NCBI RefSeq assembly: GCF_036763085.1
Contig: NZ_JBAIYU010000031.1
Location: 1 to 64,000, forward strand
DNA: 64,000 nt
Reading direction: 5' to 3'
Source: JBAIYU01 sp036763085
Lineage (GTDB): Bacteria; Bacillota; Negativicutes; DSM-1736; Dendrosporobacteraceae
Within the stretch, counting starts at the first letter, position 1. Each line of letters opens with the position of its first letter. The notes below the pieces were generated by a model. The model made no database searches and was not told the origin of the DNA. It saw only the letters and a list, made by a program, of their open reading frames with translations. The translations under genes were made by a program, and so were the position numbers. Below, piece by piece: positions 16,271-24,161 of the stretch.

Positions 16271-16878
16271 AAGTTTGTGGAATTAGATCTGTTGAAGCAG
16301 CAAGAGCGGCAAACGACGCAGGGGCTGATATGATTGGCTTTATATTTGCCAACAGTAAACGTTATATCCATCCTGAACAAGCAGCTTTAATAAGCAAAGA
16401 GTCAAGAGGCTCTGCAAAAGTCGGTGTGTTTGTGGATGAAGAGATAGAAAAAGTTAATAGCATTGCCGAATTGTGTCAGCTCGATTACGTACAGCTGCAT
16501 GGACATGAAACACCTGAATACTGTGAACAGATTAGATTTCCAATCATCAAAGCCTTTAGATTTAAAGACGATTGTGATTGCCGGATAATTAACCAATATA
16601 GAGTAAATTTTGCTCTAGTCGACAGTTATATTCCAGGGCAGGCTGGAGGAACGGGAGTTACTTTTGATTGGCAGCAAGCTAGGCAAATTCTTAGTCAAAT
16701 TAAGATGCCAGTTTTAGCGGCTGGCGGGCTGACGATAGAGAACGTTAAAGATGCTATAGCTCTCTTAAAGCCAACTGGTGTTGATGTATCGGGCGGCGTA
16801 GAAACAGATGGCGTAAAGGATTTAATCAAAATAAAAGAATTTGTAGAAACGGTTAGAACGGTCCAGAGGGGGTGTTGA
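16261..16878 (+). CDS. trpF: Phosphoribosylanthranilate isomerase, apparent ATT start
   Basis: 205 aa if started at ATT 16261, giving MIIKVCGIRSVEAA, the expected TrpF N terminus with the catalytic Cys in KVCGIR. The frame is closed by TGA at 16252-16254, and no ATG, GTG or TTG lies between that stop and KVCGIR; the first ATG (16330, MIGFIF) would remove strand 1 and the catalytic Cys. GAGAGAGG lies 8-10 bases upstream of ATT, and the start overlaps the trpD stop. Further motifs: FVDEEIEKV, DYVQLHGHE, VDSYIPGQAGGTG with the general-acid Asp, and VDVSGGVE. Isomerises PRA to CdRP. Confidence 0.9.
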   Translation: MIIKVCGIRSVEAARAANDAGADMIGFIFANSKRYIHPEQAALISKESRGSAKVGVFVDEEIEKVNSIAELCQLDYVQLHGHETPEYCEQIRFPIIKAFRFKDDCDCRIINQYRVNFALVDSYIPGQAGGTGVTFDWQQARQILSQIKMPVLAAGGLTIENVKDAIALLKPTGVDVSGGVETDGVKDLIKIKEFVETVRTVQRGC

Positions 16879-16879
16879 A

Positions 16880-17644
16880 GTGCTTGATAAGATTGTAGCG
16901 AAAAAAGAATATGAAGTTGCCGAAACAAAAAAACAAATACCGCTGCAAGCTCTGCGGCAACAAATCAAACCAGGCAATTTTGCCTTAAGCAAGGCGTTAA
17001 GAGATAATGATTGGGGCTTAATTGCAGAGTGCAAGCTGGCATCTCCGGCCAAAGGTCAGTTGTGCGAAGATTACACAGTACCAGAGCTTGCGAAAACCTA
17101 TACAGAGCATGGTGCATTAGCTCTATCGGTGCATACCGATCCACATTTCAAAGGGATCATAACTGATATCGCAAAGGTTCGGGCAGTGACTGATCTGCCA
17201 ATATTACGCAAAGATTTTATAATTGACGAGTATCAAATTTATGAAGCTAGAGCAGCGGGGGCGGATGCAATCTTACTGATAGCCGCTATTCTTACAGACT
17301 ATCAGCTTCGAGATTATTTATATAAGGCATGGAGCGTTGGGCTCGACTGCCTGGTAGAAGTTCATACTAAAGAAGAATTACAGCGAGTGTTAAAAACACC
17401 AGCGGAATTAATCGGAATAAATAATCGGAATCTCCAGACCTTTAAAACCGATATTGTGAACACCTTTGAGCTGCTTCCTGATTGTCATGATGACCGTGTT
17501 GTTATAAGTGAAAGCGGAATTAAATCGGGAAATGATGCCAGCAGACTTAAGGAAGCTGGAGTTCGCGGAATATTGGTTGGCGAGGGTTTAGTTAAAGCAG
17601 AAGATATTGGACAAAAGACGCGAGAGTTAGCATTAAATCATTAA
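16880..17644 (+). CDS. trpC: Indole-3-glycerol phosphate synthase
   Basis: 254 aa, a single-domain TIM barrel. N-terminal MLDKIVAKKEYEVAETK is typical. Active-site segments: AECKLASPAKG, RKDFIIDEYQIYEARAAGAD, LVEVHTKEEL, IGINNRNLQTF, VISESGI and VLVGEGL-like ILVGEGLVKA. GTG at 16880, 1 bp after the trpF stop, with AGGGGGTG upstream. Ring closure and decarboxylation of CdRP to indole-3-glycerol phosphate. The usual SPS of the phosphate loop is SPA here, a mild variation. Confidence 0.95.
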   Translation: MLDKIVAKKEYEVAETKKQIPLQALRQQIKPGNFALSKALRDNDWGLIAECKLASPAKGQLCEDYTVPELAKTYTEHGALALSVHTDPHFKGIITDIAKVRAVTDLPILRKDFIIDEYQIYEARAAGADAILLIAAILTDYQLRDYLYKAWSVGLDCLVEVHTKEELQRVLKTPAELIGINNRNLQTFKTDIVNTFELLPDCHDDRVVISESGIKSGNDASRLKEAGVRGILVGEGLVKAEDIGQKTRELALNH

Positions 17645-17659
17645 TAGGGGGAAAATAAT

Positions 17660-18853
17660 ATGCCAAATAATAGAGGACGCTTCGGCAAATTCGGTGGTCA
17701 GTATGTTCCGGAGACCGTAATGCCAGCTTTAATAGAATTGGAAGAGAGCTATAAAGTACTTAAAAATGATCCGGAGTTTCAGCAGGAGCTGAGCTTTTAT
17801 CTTCGAGAATATGCTGGGCGGCCGACAAGGCTGTATTTTGCCGAAAAGTTAACAGCCCACTACGGTAAAGCTAAGATTTATTTAAAACGGGAGGATCTGC
17901 TCCATACCGGTGCTCATAAAATCAATAATGCGATCGGGCAAGCGCTGTTAGCCCGCCGCATGGGAAAGAAGCGTATTGTCGCTGAAACTGGGGCTGGACA
18001 GCATGGTGTAGCTTGTGCTACAGTTGCCGCGTTATTCGGACTAGAATGCCGAGTATTTATGGGTGAAGAAGATATTGAGCGTCAAGCATTAAATGTATTT
18101 CGTATGAGGCTGCTAGGAACAGAGGTAGTACCAGTGACTAGTGGAACAGGCACTTTAAAAGATGCTACAAGTGAGGCAATCCGTTACTGGGTTACTAATG
18201 TTGAGGATACCCATTATATTATCGGGTCGGTTGTAGGGCCGCATCCTTACCCAATGATTGTACGCGACTTTCAAGCAGTAATTGGTCAAGAGGTAAAAGA
18301 ACAGATTAAAGAAATTGCCGAAAGAAATATCAGCCATATTGTAGCCTGTGTTGGTGGCGGCAGTAATGCAATGGGAATATTCTATCCTTTCAGAGATGAT
18401 CATGATGTCATAAAAGTAGGGGTTGAAGCGGCCGGAAAAGGCGTTGATACAAATGAACATGCTGCATCTCTTACAAGCGGCAGACCCGGAGTTCTCCATG
18501 GTGCACTGAGTTACTTGCTGCAGGATGGCGATGGTCAGGTTATACCAGCCTACTCTATTTCAGCAGGGTTAGACTATCCTGGGGTAGGTCCAGAACATTC
18601 TCATTTCAAAGACAGCGGGCGGGTAACATACACGTCTGTTACCGATAAAGCTGCATTGTCGGCATTTAAGCGTTTAGCGCAAATAGAGGGCATTATACCA
18701 GCTTTAGAAAGCTCTCATGCTCTGGCTTATTTGGAAGATTTAATGCCAACTACTAAAGCTGATCAGGCTGTGGTAGTATGCTTGTCCGGTCGTGGTGATA
18801 AAGATGTGCAGATGGTAGCACAAGTAATGGAGGGATTAACTTGTCACGTATAG
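17660..18853 (+). CDS. trpB: Tryptophan synthase beta subunit
   Basis: 397 aa, TrpB1 type. The N terminus GRFGKFGGQYVPETVMPAL and the PLP lysine in HTGAHKINNAIGQ are clear, with ETGAGQHGVA, the serine/phosphate loop CVGGGSNAMG and the C-terminal CLSGRGDKD. ATG at 17660 with AGGGGG. It condenses indole with serine and works as an alpha2beta2 complex with TrpA, whose TTG start lies 13 bp inside the end of this gene, suggesting coupled translation and matched amounts. Confidence 0.97.
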   Translation: MPNNRGRFGKFGGQYVPETVMPALIELEESYKVLKNDPEFQQELSFYLREYAGRPTRLYFAEKLTAHYGKAKIYLKREDLLHTGAHKINNAIGQALLARRMGKKRIVAETGAGQHGVACATVAALFGLECRVFMGEEDIERQALNVFRMRLLGTEVVPVTSGTGTLKDATSEAIRYWVTNVEDTHYIIGSVVGPHPYPMIVRDFQAVIGQEVKEQIKEIAERNISHIVACVGGGSNAMGIFYPFRDDHDVIKVGVEAAGKGVDTNEHAASLTSGRPGVLHGALSYLLQDGDGQVIPAYSISAGLDYPGVGPEHSHFKDSGRVTYTSVTDKAALSAFKRLAQIEGIIPALESSHALAYLEDLMPTTKADQAVVVCLSGRGDKDVQMVAQVMEGLTCHV

Positions 18854-19632
18854 CAGATAAATTAGCGGCTTTAAAATCTGAGGGACGTAAAGGTCTTATT
18901 ATATATATAACTGCAGGTGCTCCGAATCTGGAAGTAACATTACAGGCAGTAAAAGCAGCTGAAGAAGCTGGTGCTGATATTATTGAATTAGGGATACCGT
19001 TTTCCGACCCTATGGCGGACGGACCGGTTATTCAAAAAGCGGCAATGCTTGCTTTGCAGTCTGGAACAACGGCTGCAAAGGTAGCAGCGCTTGTTGCCGA
19101 AATTAGAAAGCATTCCGATATTCCGTTAGCGGCAATGACCTATATGAATAGTGTAATGAATTTTGGCGAAGAAAACTTTGTTAAGACCTTTCGCCAAGCT
19201 GGCCTAGATGGTTTGATTGTTCCTGATTTGCCTTCTGAAGAAGCTGAGGAGTTAGACGAAATATGCCGTCAAAACGGGCTAGATTTGATTCAGTTTGCGG
19301 CAACTACTACTAATGAGAACCGAATAAATAGTATGAGCAGCAAAGCAAGAGGCTTCATCTATTGCATATCTACAACTGGCGTTACAGGTGTACGGAAAGT
19401 TGACTACAGCAATATCGGTGAAATCATGAAAACTGTGCGGCAGTATACTGACGTGCCGCTGGCAATTGGGTTTGGCATTGGTACACCAGAGTCTGCAAAA
19501 GAAGCAGCAAAGTATGCAGATGCCGTAATTGTTGGAAGTGCGGTTATGCAGTCTCTGATGGAGAAAGGTGTAGAAGACGTTCGGACATTAGTTAAGTCCA
19601 TTCGCCAGACTTTAGATGAAAGGATGAGCTGA
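18841..19632 (+). CDS. trpA: Tryptophan synthase alpha subunit
   Basis: 263 aa, TIM barrel. Catalytic Glu in IIELGIPFSDPMADGPVIQ and catalytic Asp in the same stretch (MADGP), then YMNSVMNFG, GLIVPDLPSEEAEE and the phosphate-binding VGSAVM. TTG at 18841 with GGAGGG upstream, overlapping trpB by 13 bp. It splits indole-3-glycerol phosphate and channels indole to TrpB. The stop is 1 bp before trpE. Confidence 0.96.
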   Translation: MSRIADKLAALKSEGRKGLIIYITAGAPNLEVTLQAVKAAEEAGADIIELGIPFSDPMADGPVIQKAAMLALQSGTTAAKVAALVAEIRKHSDIPLAAMTYMNSVMNFGEENFVKTFRQAGLDGLIVPDLPSEEAEELDEICRQNGLDLIQFAATTTNENRINSMSSKARGFIYCISTTGVTGVRKVDYSNIGEIMKTVRQYTDVPLAIGFGIGTPESAKEAAKYADAVIVGSAVMQSLMEKGVEDVRTLVKSIRQTLDERMS

Positions 19633-19633
19633 G

Positions 19634-21118
19634 ATGCAGGTATTTCCCGGGATAAATGAGTTTAGCGAGTATGCTAAAAAGCATAATATAATTCCTGTAT
19701 ATACAGAAATTTCTACTGATATGGAAACACCTGTTTCGATTTACTATAAGCTAGTCGGCGATAATGTAGGCTATATTCTGGAAAGCGCAGACTCAAGCAA
19801 AAATTTTGGTCGATATTCTTTTATTGGCACAGATCCCTTTGCTATAGCTACCGCATATCTCCATGGTGTTAAAATTGAAACTGACACCAGTGTTAACTTT
19901 ATTGAAGGGAAGCCTACTGTAGCATTAAAACAATATTTAGAAAGCTTCTCAGCGCCGATTTTAGCCGATTTACCGCAGTTGAATGGAGGTGCTGTAGGAT
20001 ACTTTGCTTACGAATCAGTTGCATCCTGGGAACGCATTCGGGGACTTGAGATCAAAGAAGATACAGTACTTGCCGAGTTTATGCTGTGTAAGACTCTTTT
20101 AATTATCGACCATTTGACTCACACTACAAAGCTTGCCTATCTGGTTGAAGTAGATAGTGAGTGTTGTGCTAAAGATGCGTATGATGCCGCGGTAGCTAAA
20201 CTTGAGTTTTTGGCTAGAAAACTGCGTCAGCCGATAAACTATACTTCAAATAGCAGGGAAAATAATATTAAGCTAGATACTTTGGATACTAAGCAGTTTG
20301 AGAAAGCGTTTATTGAAAAAGTCTTAAAAGCAAAGGAATATATAGCAGCGGGAGATATATTTCAAGTTGTTCTATCCCAGAAGTTTCGGCGAAAACTAAC
20401 AAAGGAACCATTTAACCTTTATCGGAGACTGCGTCAAGTTAATCCGTCGCCATACATGTTTTATATTAATTTCGGCTCGCGAAAACTGGTAGGGGCATCT
20501 CCAGAAATGCTGGTTAAAATGAATAAGGAACAGGTTGTTACTTATCCGATTGCTGGCACAAGACCTCGAGGGCAAAATGCTGAAGAAGACAGTCTGCTTG
20601 CAGAAGAACTGTTAAATGACATAAAAGAAAAAGCAGAGCATGCAATGTTGGTCGATCTTGGCCGTAATGATATTGGCAGAATCAGCTTGCCAGGTACGGT
20701 AGAAGTAACACGGCTAATGGAGATTGAAAAGTTTTCGCATGTTATGCATATGGTATCTGAGGTTTGCGGTAAAATCGATCCTAAGTATAGTGCGCTAGAT
20801 GCGTTAGCTGCTTGTTTCCCAGCTGGAACGGTAAGCGGTGCGCCAAAGATTCGAGCAATGGAAATTATCAATGAACTTGAAGATGAGCCGCGTGGCCCTT
20901 ATGCTGGCGCCGTTGGATATATTGACTTTAGTGGTAATATGGATACCTGTATAACGATCAGAACAATCTTTATCGATGGTGATGAAGCGGTTACTCAGAC
21001 TGGAGCAGGTATTGTCGCTGATTCAGTGCCGGAGAAGGAATATCAGGAAATTCTGCATAAAGCAAAAGTCTTATTTAATGTATTGGCGGAGGAGGATACT
21101 CATGATCTTGCTAATTGA
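19634..21118 (+). CDS. trpE: Anthranilate synthase component I
   Basis: 494 aa. The chorismate-binding domain occupies about residues 220-480 (AKEYIAAGDIFQVVLSQKF, PIAGTRPRG, VDLGRNDIGR, FPAGTVSGAPK, GAGIVADSVPEKEY). The N terminus holds YILESADSSKNFGRYSFIG, the LES segment that binds tryptophan for feedback inhibition, so the enzyme is probably Trp-sensitive. ATG at 19634. It is the sixth gene here although it catalyses the first step; in most Firmicutes trpE opens the operon. Confidence 0.96.
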   Translation: MQVFPGINEFSEYAKKHNIIPVYTEISTDMETPVSIYYKLVGDNVGYILESADSSKNFGRYSFIGTDPFAIATAYLHGVKIETDTSVNFIEGKPTVALKQYLESFSAPILADLPQLNGGAVGYFAYESVASWERIRGLEIKEDTVLAEFMLCKTLLIIDHLTHTTKLAYLVEVDSECCAKDAYDAAVAKLEFLARKLRQPINYTSNSRENNIKLDTLDTKQFEKAFIEKVLKAKEYIAAGDIFQVVLSQKFRRKLTKEPFNLYRRLRQVNPSPYMFYINFGSRKLVGASPEMLVKMNKEQVVTYPIAGTRPRGQNAEEDSLLAEELLNDIKEKAEHAMLVDLGRNDIGRISLPGTVEVTRLMEIEKFSHVMHMVSEVCGKIDPKYSALDALAACFPAGTVSGAPKIRAMEIINELEDEPRGPYAGAVGYIDFSGNMDTCITIRTIFIDGDEAVTQTGAGIVADSVPEKEYQEILHKAKVLFNVLAEEDTHDLAN

Positions 21119-21674
21119 TAACTATGATTCTTTTACTTATAACGTTTATCAAATGGTAGCAAATCTTGGTTATCATGTTGAGGTTATCCGCAACGATCAA
21201 ATTACAATTGATGAAATTGCTGCAAAGAACTATTCGGCAATTATAATTTCGCCCGGTCCAGGGACGCCTGACGATGCAGGTATAACAACAGAAGTCATTA
21301 ACCATTTTGCCGGAACAACACCAATTCTAGGTATATGCTTAGGGCATCAGGCTATTGGGCAAGTGTTTGGCGGCAAAGTTGTTAGAGCACCTGAACCTAT
21401 TCATGGTAAAACATCATTAATTGAGCATAATAGCTTAGGAATTTACAGTAATATGCCGCAAGATTTTGCAGCTGGAAGATATCATTCGCTTATTGTCGAA
21501 AGAGAAAGCTTACCTGAATGCCTAGAGATAACAGCTATAACCGAGGATAATATTATAATGGGACTGCGTCATCGAGAATTTCAAATTGAAGGCCTGCAAT
21601 TTCATCCTGAGTCAATCCTTACGCCTCAGGGAAGTACTTTAGTGGCTAATTTCTTACAAAAATGTATTAATTAA
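21102..21674 (+). CDS. trpG: Anthranilate synthase component II (glutamine amidotransferase)
   Basis: 190 aa from ATG 21102 (MILLIDNYDSFTYNVYQ), with GGAGGAGG upstream; a longer frame starting inside trpE is not used. Class I amidotransferase triad: Cys in GICLGHQAIGQVFGG, His and Glu in LQFHPESIL. It supplies ammonia to TrpE; it may also serve PabB, as no separate pabA is seen here. It overlaps trpE by 17 bp and is followed by a hairpin, marking the operon end. Confidence 0.95.
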   Translation: MILLIDNYDSFTYNVYQMVANLGYHVEVIRNDQITIDEIAAKNYSAIIISPGPGTPDDAGITTEVINHFAGTTPILGICLGHQAIGQVFGGKVVRAPEPIHGKTSLIEHNSLGIYSNMPQDFAAGRYHSLIVERESLPECLEITAITEDNIIMGLRHREFQIEGLQFHPESILTPQGSTLVANFLQKCIN

Positions 21675-21685
21675 GATAGAATAAC

Positions 21686-21720
21686 GAACCACTGCGCAGA
21701 TAAAGCGGCAGTGGTTCATT
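21686..21720 (+). terminator. Hairpin at the end of the trp operon
   Basis: Perfect 10-bp stem GAACCACTGC (21686-21695) with GCAGTGGTTC (21708-21717), followed by ATTATGTAT. The T-run is poor, so it is either a weak terminator or an mRNA 3'-end stabiliser; the convergent small gene ends 8 bp beyond. Confidence 0.6.
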
Positions 21721-21727
21721 ATGTATC

Positions 21728-21847
21728 TTAATAAGTTTCGGTGCATTCACAATCTGTGAAGAAAAAGAATAGCATAATAATTATAATGATTGTACAAATC
21801 TTTCTGGTATTGGAGTCGCAACCATTATTGTAAGGCCAAAAACTCAT
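21728..21847 (-). CDS. Small single-pass membrane protein, 39 aa
   Basis: ATG at 21847 preceded by AGGAGGG with 6-base spacing, one of the best ribosome binding sites in the area. The product has a polar, Asn/Cys-containing N terminus (MSFWPYNNGCDSNTRK), a strongly hydrophobic helix (ICTIIIIIMLFFFF) and a short acidic tail with two Cys (TDCECTETY). Spore formers carry many such small Cys-containing membrane peptides, but I recognise no family. It is transcribed towards the trp terminator. Confidence 0.55.
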   Translation of the reverse strand: MSFWPYNNGCDSNTRKICTIIIIIMLFFFFTDCECTETY

Positions 21848-22005
21848 CCCAAACCCTCCTTTTGCTTCTACAAACTAGGTTATACTATGAAGGAAAGGAG
21901 AATTTTGCTATTGTTGGAGCATAATATATCTTAAATTTACAATTCATATTATGCTTGTTAAGCTAAATATGATAAAATAAACAAAGTTTGATATAACCGA
22001 TGACC

Positions 22006-22190
22006 AGCCACTCTAATTCCCATCTTTTATAAGGGAATAATACCCAAAGGGTACAGGCGAGCGGCAAGGTTCCTGATTAAAGTATCACTTTATCAGAAAA
22101 AAACTGGTTTCGCTTAGGTAGTGAGTAGTCTTGTGACTATAAAATCATTCAGGCAGCGGAACTGTAGCTAAAATATTACTTTTGTTGGAG
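22006..22190 (+). ncRNA. Structured 5' leader of prfC, class not identified
   Basis: The 190 bases before prfC hold a series of stems: TTCCC/GGGAA (about 22017-22037), TACCC/GGGTA (22041-22053), CAGG/CCTG enclosing CGAGCGGCAAGG (22054-22075), TGATAAAG-like/CTTTATCA (22075-22096) and a later AGTCTTGTGACT stem. The spacing, purine-rich joints and lack of coding potential suggest a cis-regulatory RNA. I could not match it to TPP, SAM, lysine, cobalamin, FMN, T-box, ZTP, fluoride or guanidine consensus patterns. The 21848-22005 part upstream shows nothing beyond a possible promoter near 21960. Confidence 0.4.
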
Positions 22191-22197
22191 GAAGAGA

Positions 22198-23808
22198 ATG
22201 TCAATAGTAGATTTGAGTTCGGAAATTAATCGCCGCCGGACTTTTGCCATTATTTCTCACCCGGATGCTGGTAAAACAACCTTAACTGAAAAATTACTGT
22301 TATACGGAGGTGCGATACATTTAGCTGGTTCAGTTAAATCGCGTAAGGCACAGCGGCATGCAGTATCGGACTGGATGGAGATCGAGAAACAGCGTGGAAT
22401 TTCAGTAACATCTAGCGTTATGCAATTTGACTATGATGGATTCCGCATAAATATTTTAGATACCCCTGGTCACCAAGATTTTAGTGAGGATACATATCGG
22501 ACGTTGATGGCGGTCGATAGTGCCGTCATGATTATAGACGTAGCTAAGGGTGTCGAGGCTCAGACTAAAAAATTATTCAAGGTATGTAAACAGCGCGGTA
22601 TCCCTATCTTTACTTTTGTAAACAAACTAGATCGTTTTGGGAAAAACCCGTTTGAACTAATGGAAGAAATAGAGAAGGTACTAGAGATTAGGGCTTATCC
22701 TATGAATTGGCCTATTGGTATTGACGGTGATTACAAGGGTGTTTATAATCGTCAAAAGGCTCAGATTGAACTTTTTGAAGAAGCCGGGTCACGCGGACAA
22801 AAGGTTTTACCGTCGGTCTTAGGAAGCGTTGACGATCCAGCTTTTGCAGAAATGTTAGGTGAAAATATCCACAAGGCCCTTTGTGATGATATTGAGCTAT
22901 TAGATATGGCTGGAGATACTTTTGATCTTGAAAAGGTTGCCCAAGGGGAACTCACTCCGATGTTCTTCGGTAGTGCTATGACTAACTTTGGTGTACGCAA
23001 TTTCTTAGAAGAATTTTTGCGGTTAGCACCACCGCCAGCAGATCGTAAGTCGTCGGTAGGAATGGTAGAAACTAAAAATGAGAAGTTTTCAGCATTTGTG
23101 TTTAAAATTCAGGCTAATATGAATCCAGCGCATCGCGATCGTTTAGCTTTTATTCGGATTTGTTCGGGTAAGTTTACTCGTGGTATGACTGTTGTTCATG
23201 AAAAGTCAGGCAAAACCCTAAAACTGGCACAGCCGCAGCAGTTTTTAGCACAAGATAGAACAATTATCGATGAAGCTTTCCCTGGTGATATTGTCGGCTT
23301 ATTTGATCCAGGTGTTTTCTCAATAGGTGACACTATATGCGAACCAGGACAAAGCCTAGTATTTGAAGATTTCCCAGTGTTTCCGCCGGAACAATTTGCT
23401 CGAGTGCAAGCTAAAGATACAATGAAGCGCAAGCAATTTGTTAAGGGTATAACCCAGCTGACCCAAGAAGGAGCTGTACAATTATTCAAACAAGCTGATG
23501 GTGGGATGGAATCCTGCATTATCGGTACTGTAGGCAGTTTGCAGTTTGATGTACTTGAATATCGATTAAAGCACGAATACGGTGTCGATATTCTTATGCA
23601 TCATTTGCCGTACGAGCTTGCTAGGTGGATGCATGGTACTAATGTAAAACCTGCTTCATTACGCGGTGCTGATCGAGGTATGTTTGTGTATGACGTAAAA
23701 GACCGACCTGTGTTATTAGTAGCAAATGAGTGGGCATTACGATGGGTTGCCGATAATAATCCAAGTATTGAGTTTCTTGTTGCTCCGCCTGATAAACAGC
23801 CAGAATAG
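22198..23808 (+). CDS. prfC: Peptide chain release factor 3
   Basis: 536 aa. GTPase that releases RF1/RF2 from the ribosome after peptide release. G1 HPDAGKTTLTEKLLLYGG, G2 GISVTSS, G3 DTPGHQDFSEDTYR, G4 FVNKLDR are all present, followed by the RF3-specific domain II/III (FVFKIQANMNPAHRDRLAF, GTVGSLQFDVLEYRLKHEYG). Length is normal. ATG at 22198 with GGAGGAAG. Single gene with its own structured leader and strong terminator. Confidence 0.96.
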   Translation: MSIVDLSSEINRRRTFAIISHPDAGKTTLTEKLLLYGGAIHLAGSVKSRKAQRHAVSDWMEIEKQRGISVTSSVMQFDYDGFRINILDTPGHQDFSEDTYRTLMAVDSAVMIIDVAKGVEAQTKKLFKVCKQRGIPIFTFVNKLDRFGKNPFELMEEIEKVLEIRAYPMNWPIGIDGDYKGVYNRQKAQIELFEEAGSRGQKVLPSVLGSVDDPAFAEMLGENIHKALCDDIELLDMAGDTFDLEKVAQGELTPMFFGSAMTNFGVRNFLEEFLRLAPPPADRKSSVGMVETKNEKFSAFVFKIQANMNPAHRDRLAFIRICSGKFTRGMTVVHEKSGKTLKLAQPQQFLAQDRTIIDEAFPGDIVGLFDPGVFSIGDTICEPGQSLVFEDFPVFPPEQFARVQAKDTMKRKQFVKGITQLTQEGAVQLFKQADGGMESCIIGTVGSLQFDVLEYRLKHEYGVDILMHHLPYELARWMHGTNVKPASLRGADRGMFVYDVKDRPVLLVANEWALRWVADNNPSIEFLVAPPDKQPE

Positions 23809-23853
23809 TAATTGGGTCGATAAACAATATTTTAAACTCATGACACATGAAAA

Positions 23854-23884
23854 ACCCTTCCGTTTTATACGGAAGGGTAATTTT
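23854..23884 (+). terminator. Intrinsic terminator of prfC
   Basis: Perfect 10-bp stem ACCCTTCCGT/ACGGAAGGGT with loop TTTAT and AATTTT, 45 bp after the stop. Confidence 0.85.
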
Positions 23885-23977
23885 GTACGATAAGATATAT
23901 AAATTTTCTTACATGGATAAGTGTAAGTATCAACTTGCACTGTCGTTAAGGTTTGACGCAAGACGTGTTTTCTTTAC
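23884..23977 (+). repeat. Dispersed structured repeat, copy after prfC
   Basis: Begins GTACGATAAGA, contains TTTTCTTACATGGATAAG, and ends CTGTCGTTAAGG with GCAAGACGTGTTTTCTTTA. It aligns over about 90 bp with the copy at 30151 and in its 3' half with those at 15129 and 44250. The rest of the gap to ndh (23978-24161) shows no gene. Confidence 0.75.
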
Positions 23978-24161
23978 CCAGAAATAATGACTCTCTTAAA
24001 ACAGGATGAGTGCAACATACATGATCGCTTTCGTCAAAAGCTCTAGACAAAGTATGCTTTTTTATATGTAGCTATAAAATAACCCTTACAGTAAAAGTAG
24101 GAATATTGATTAGCAGGAAATACTAATATTAATATACCTATCACAGTAAGGGGGGCTAATA

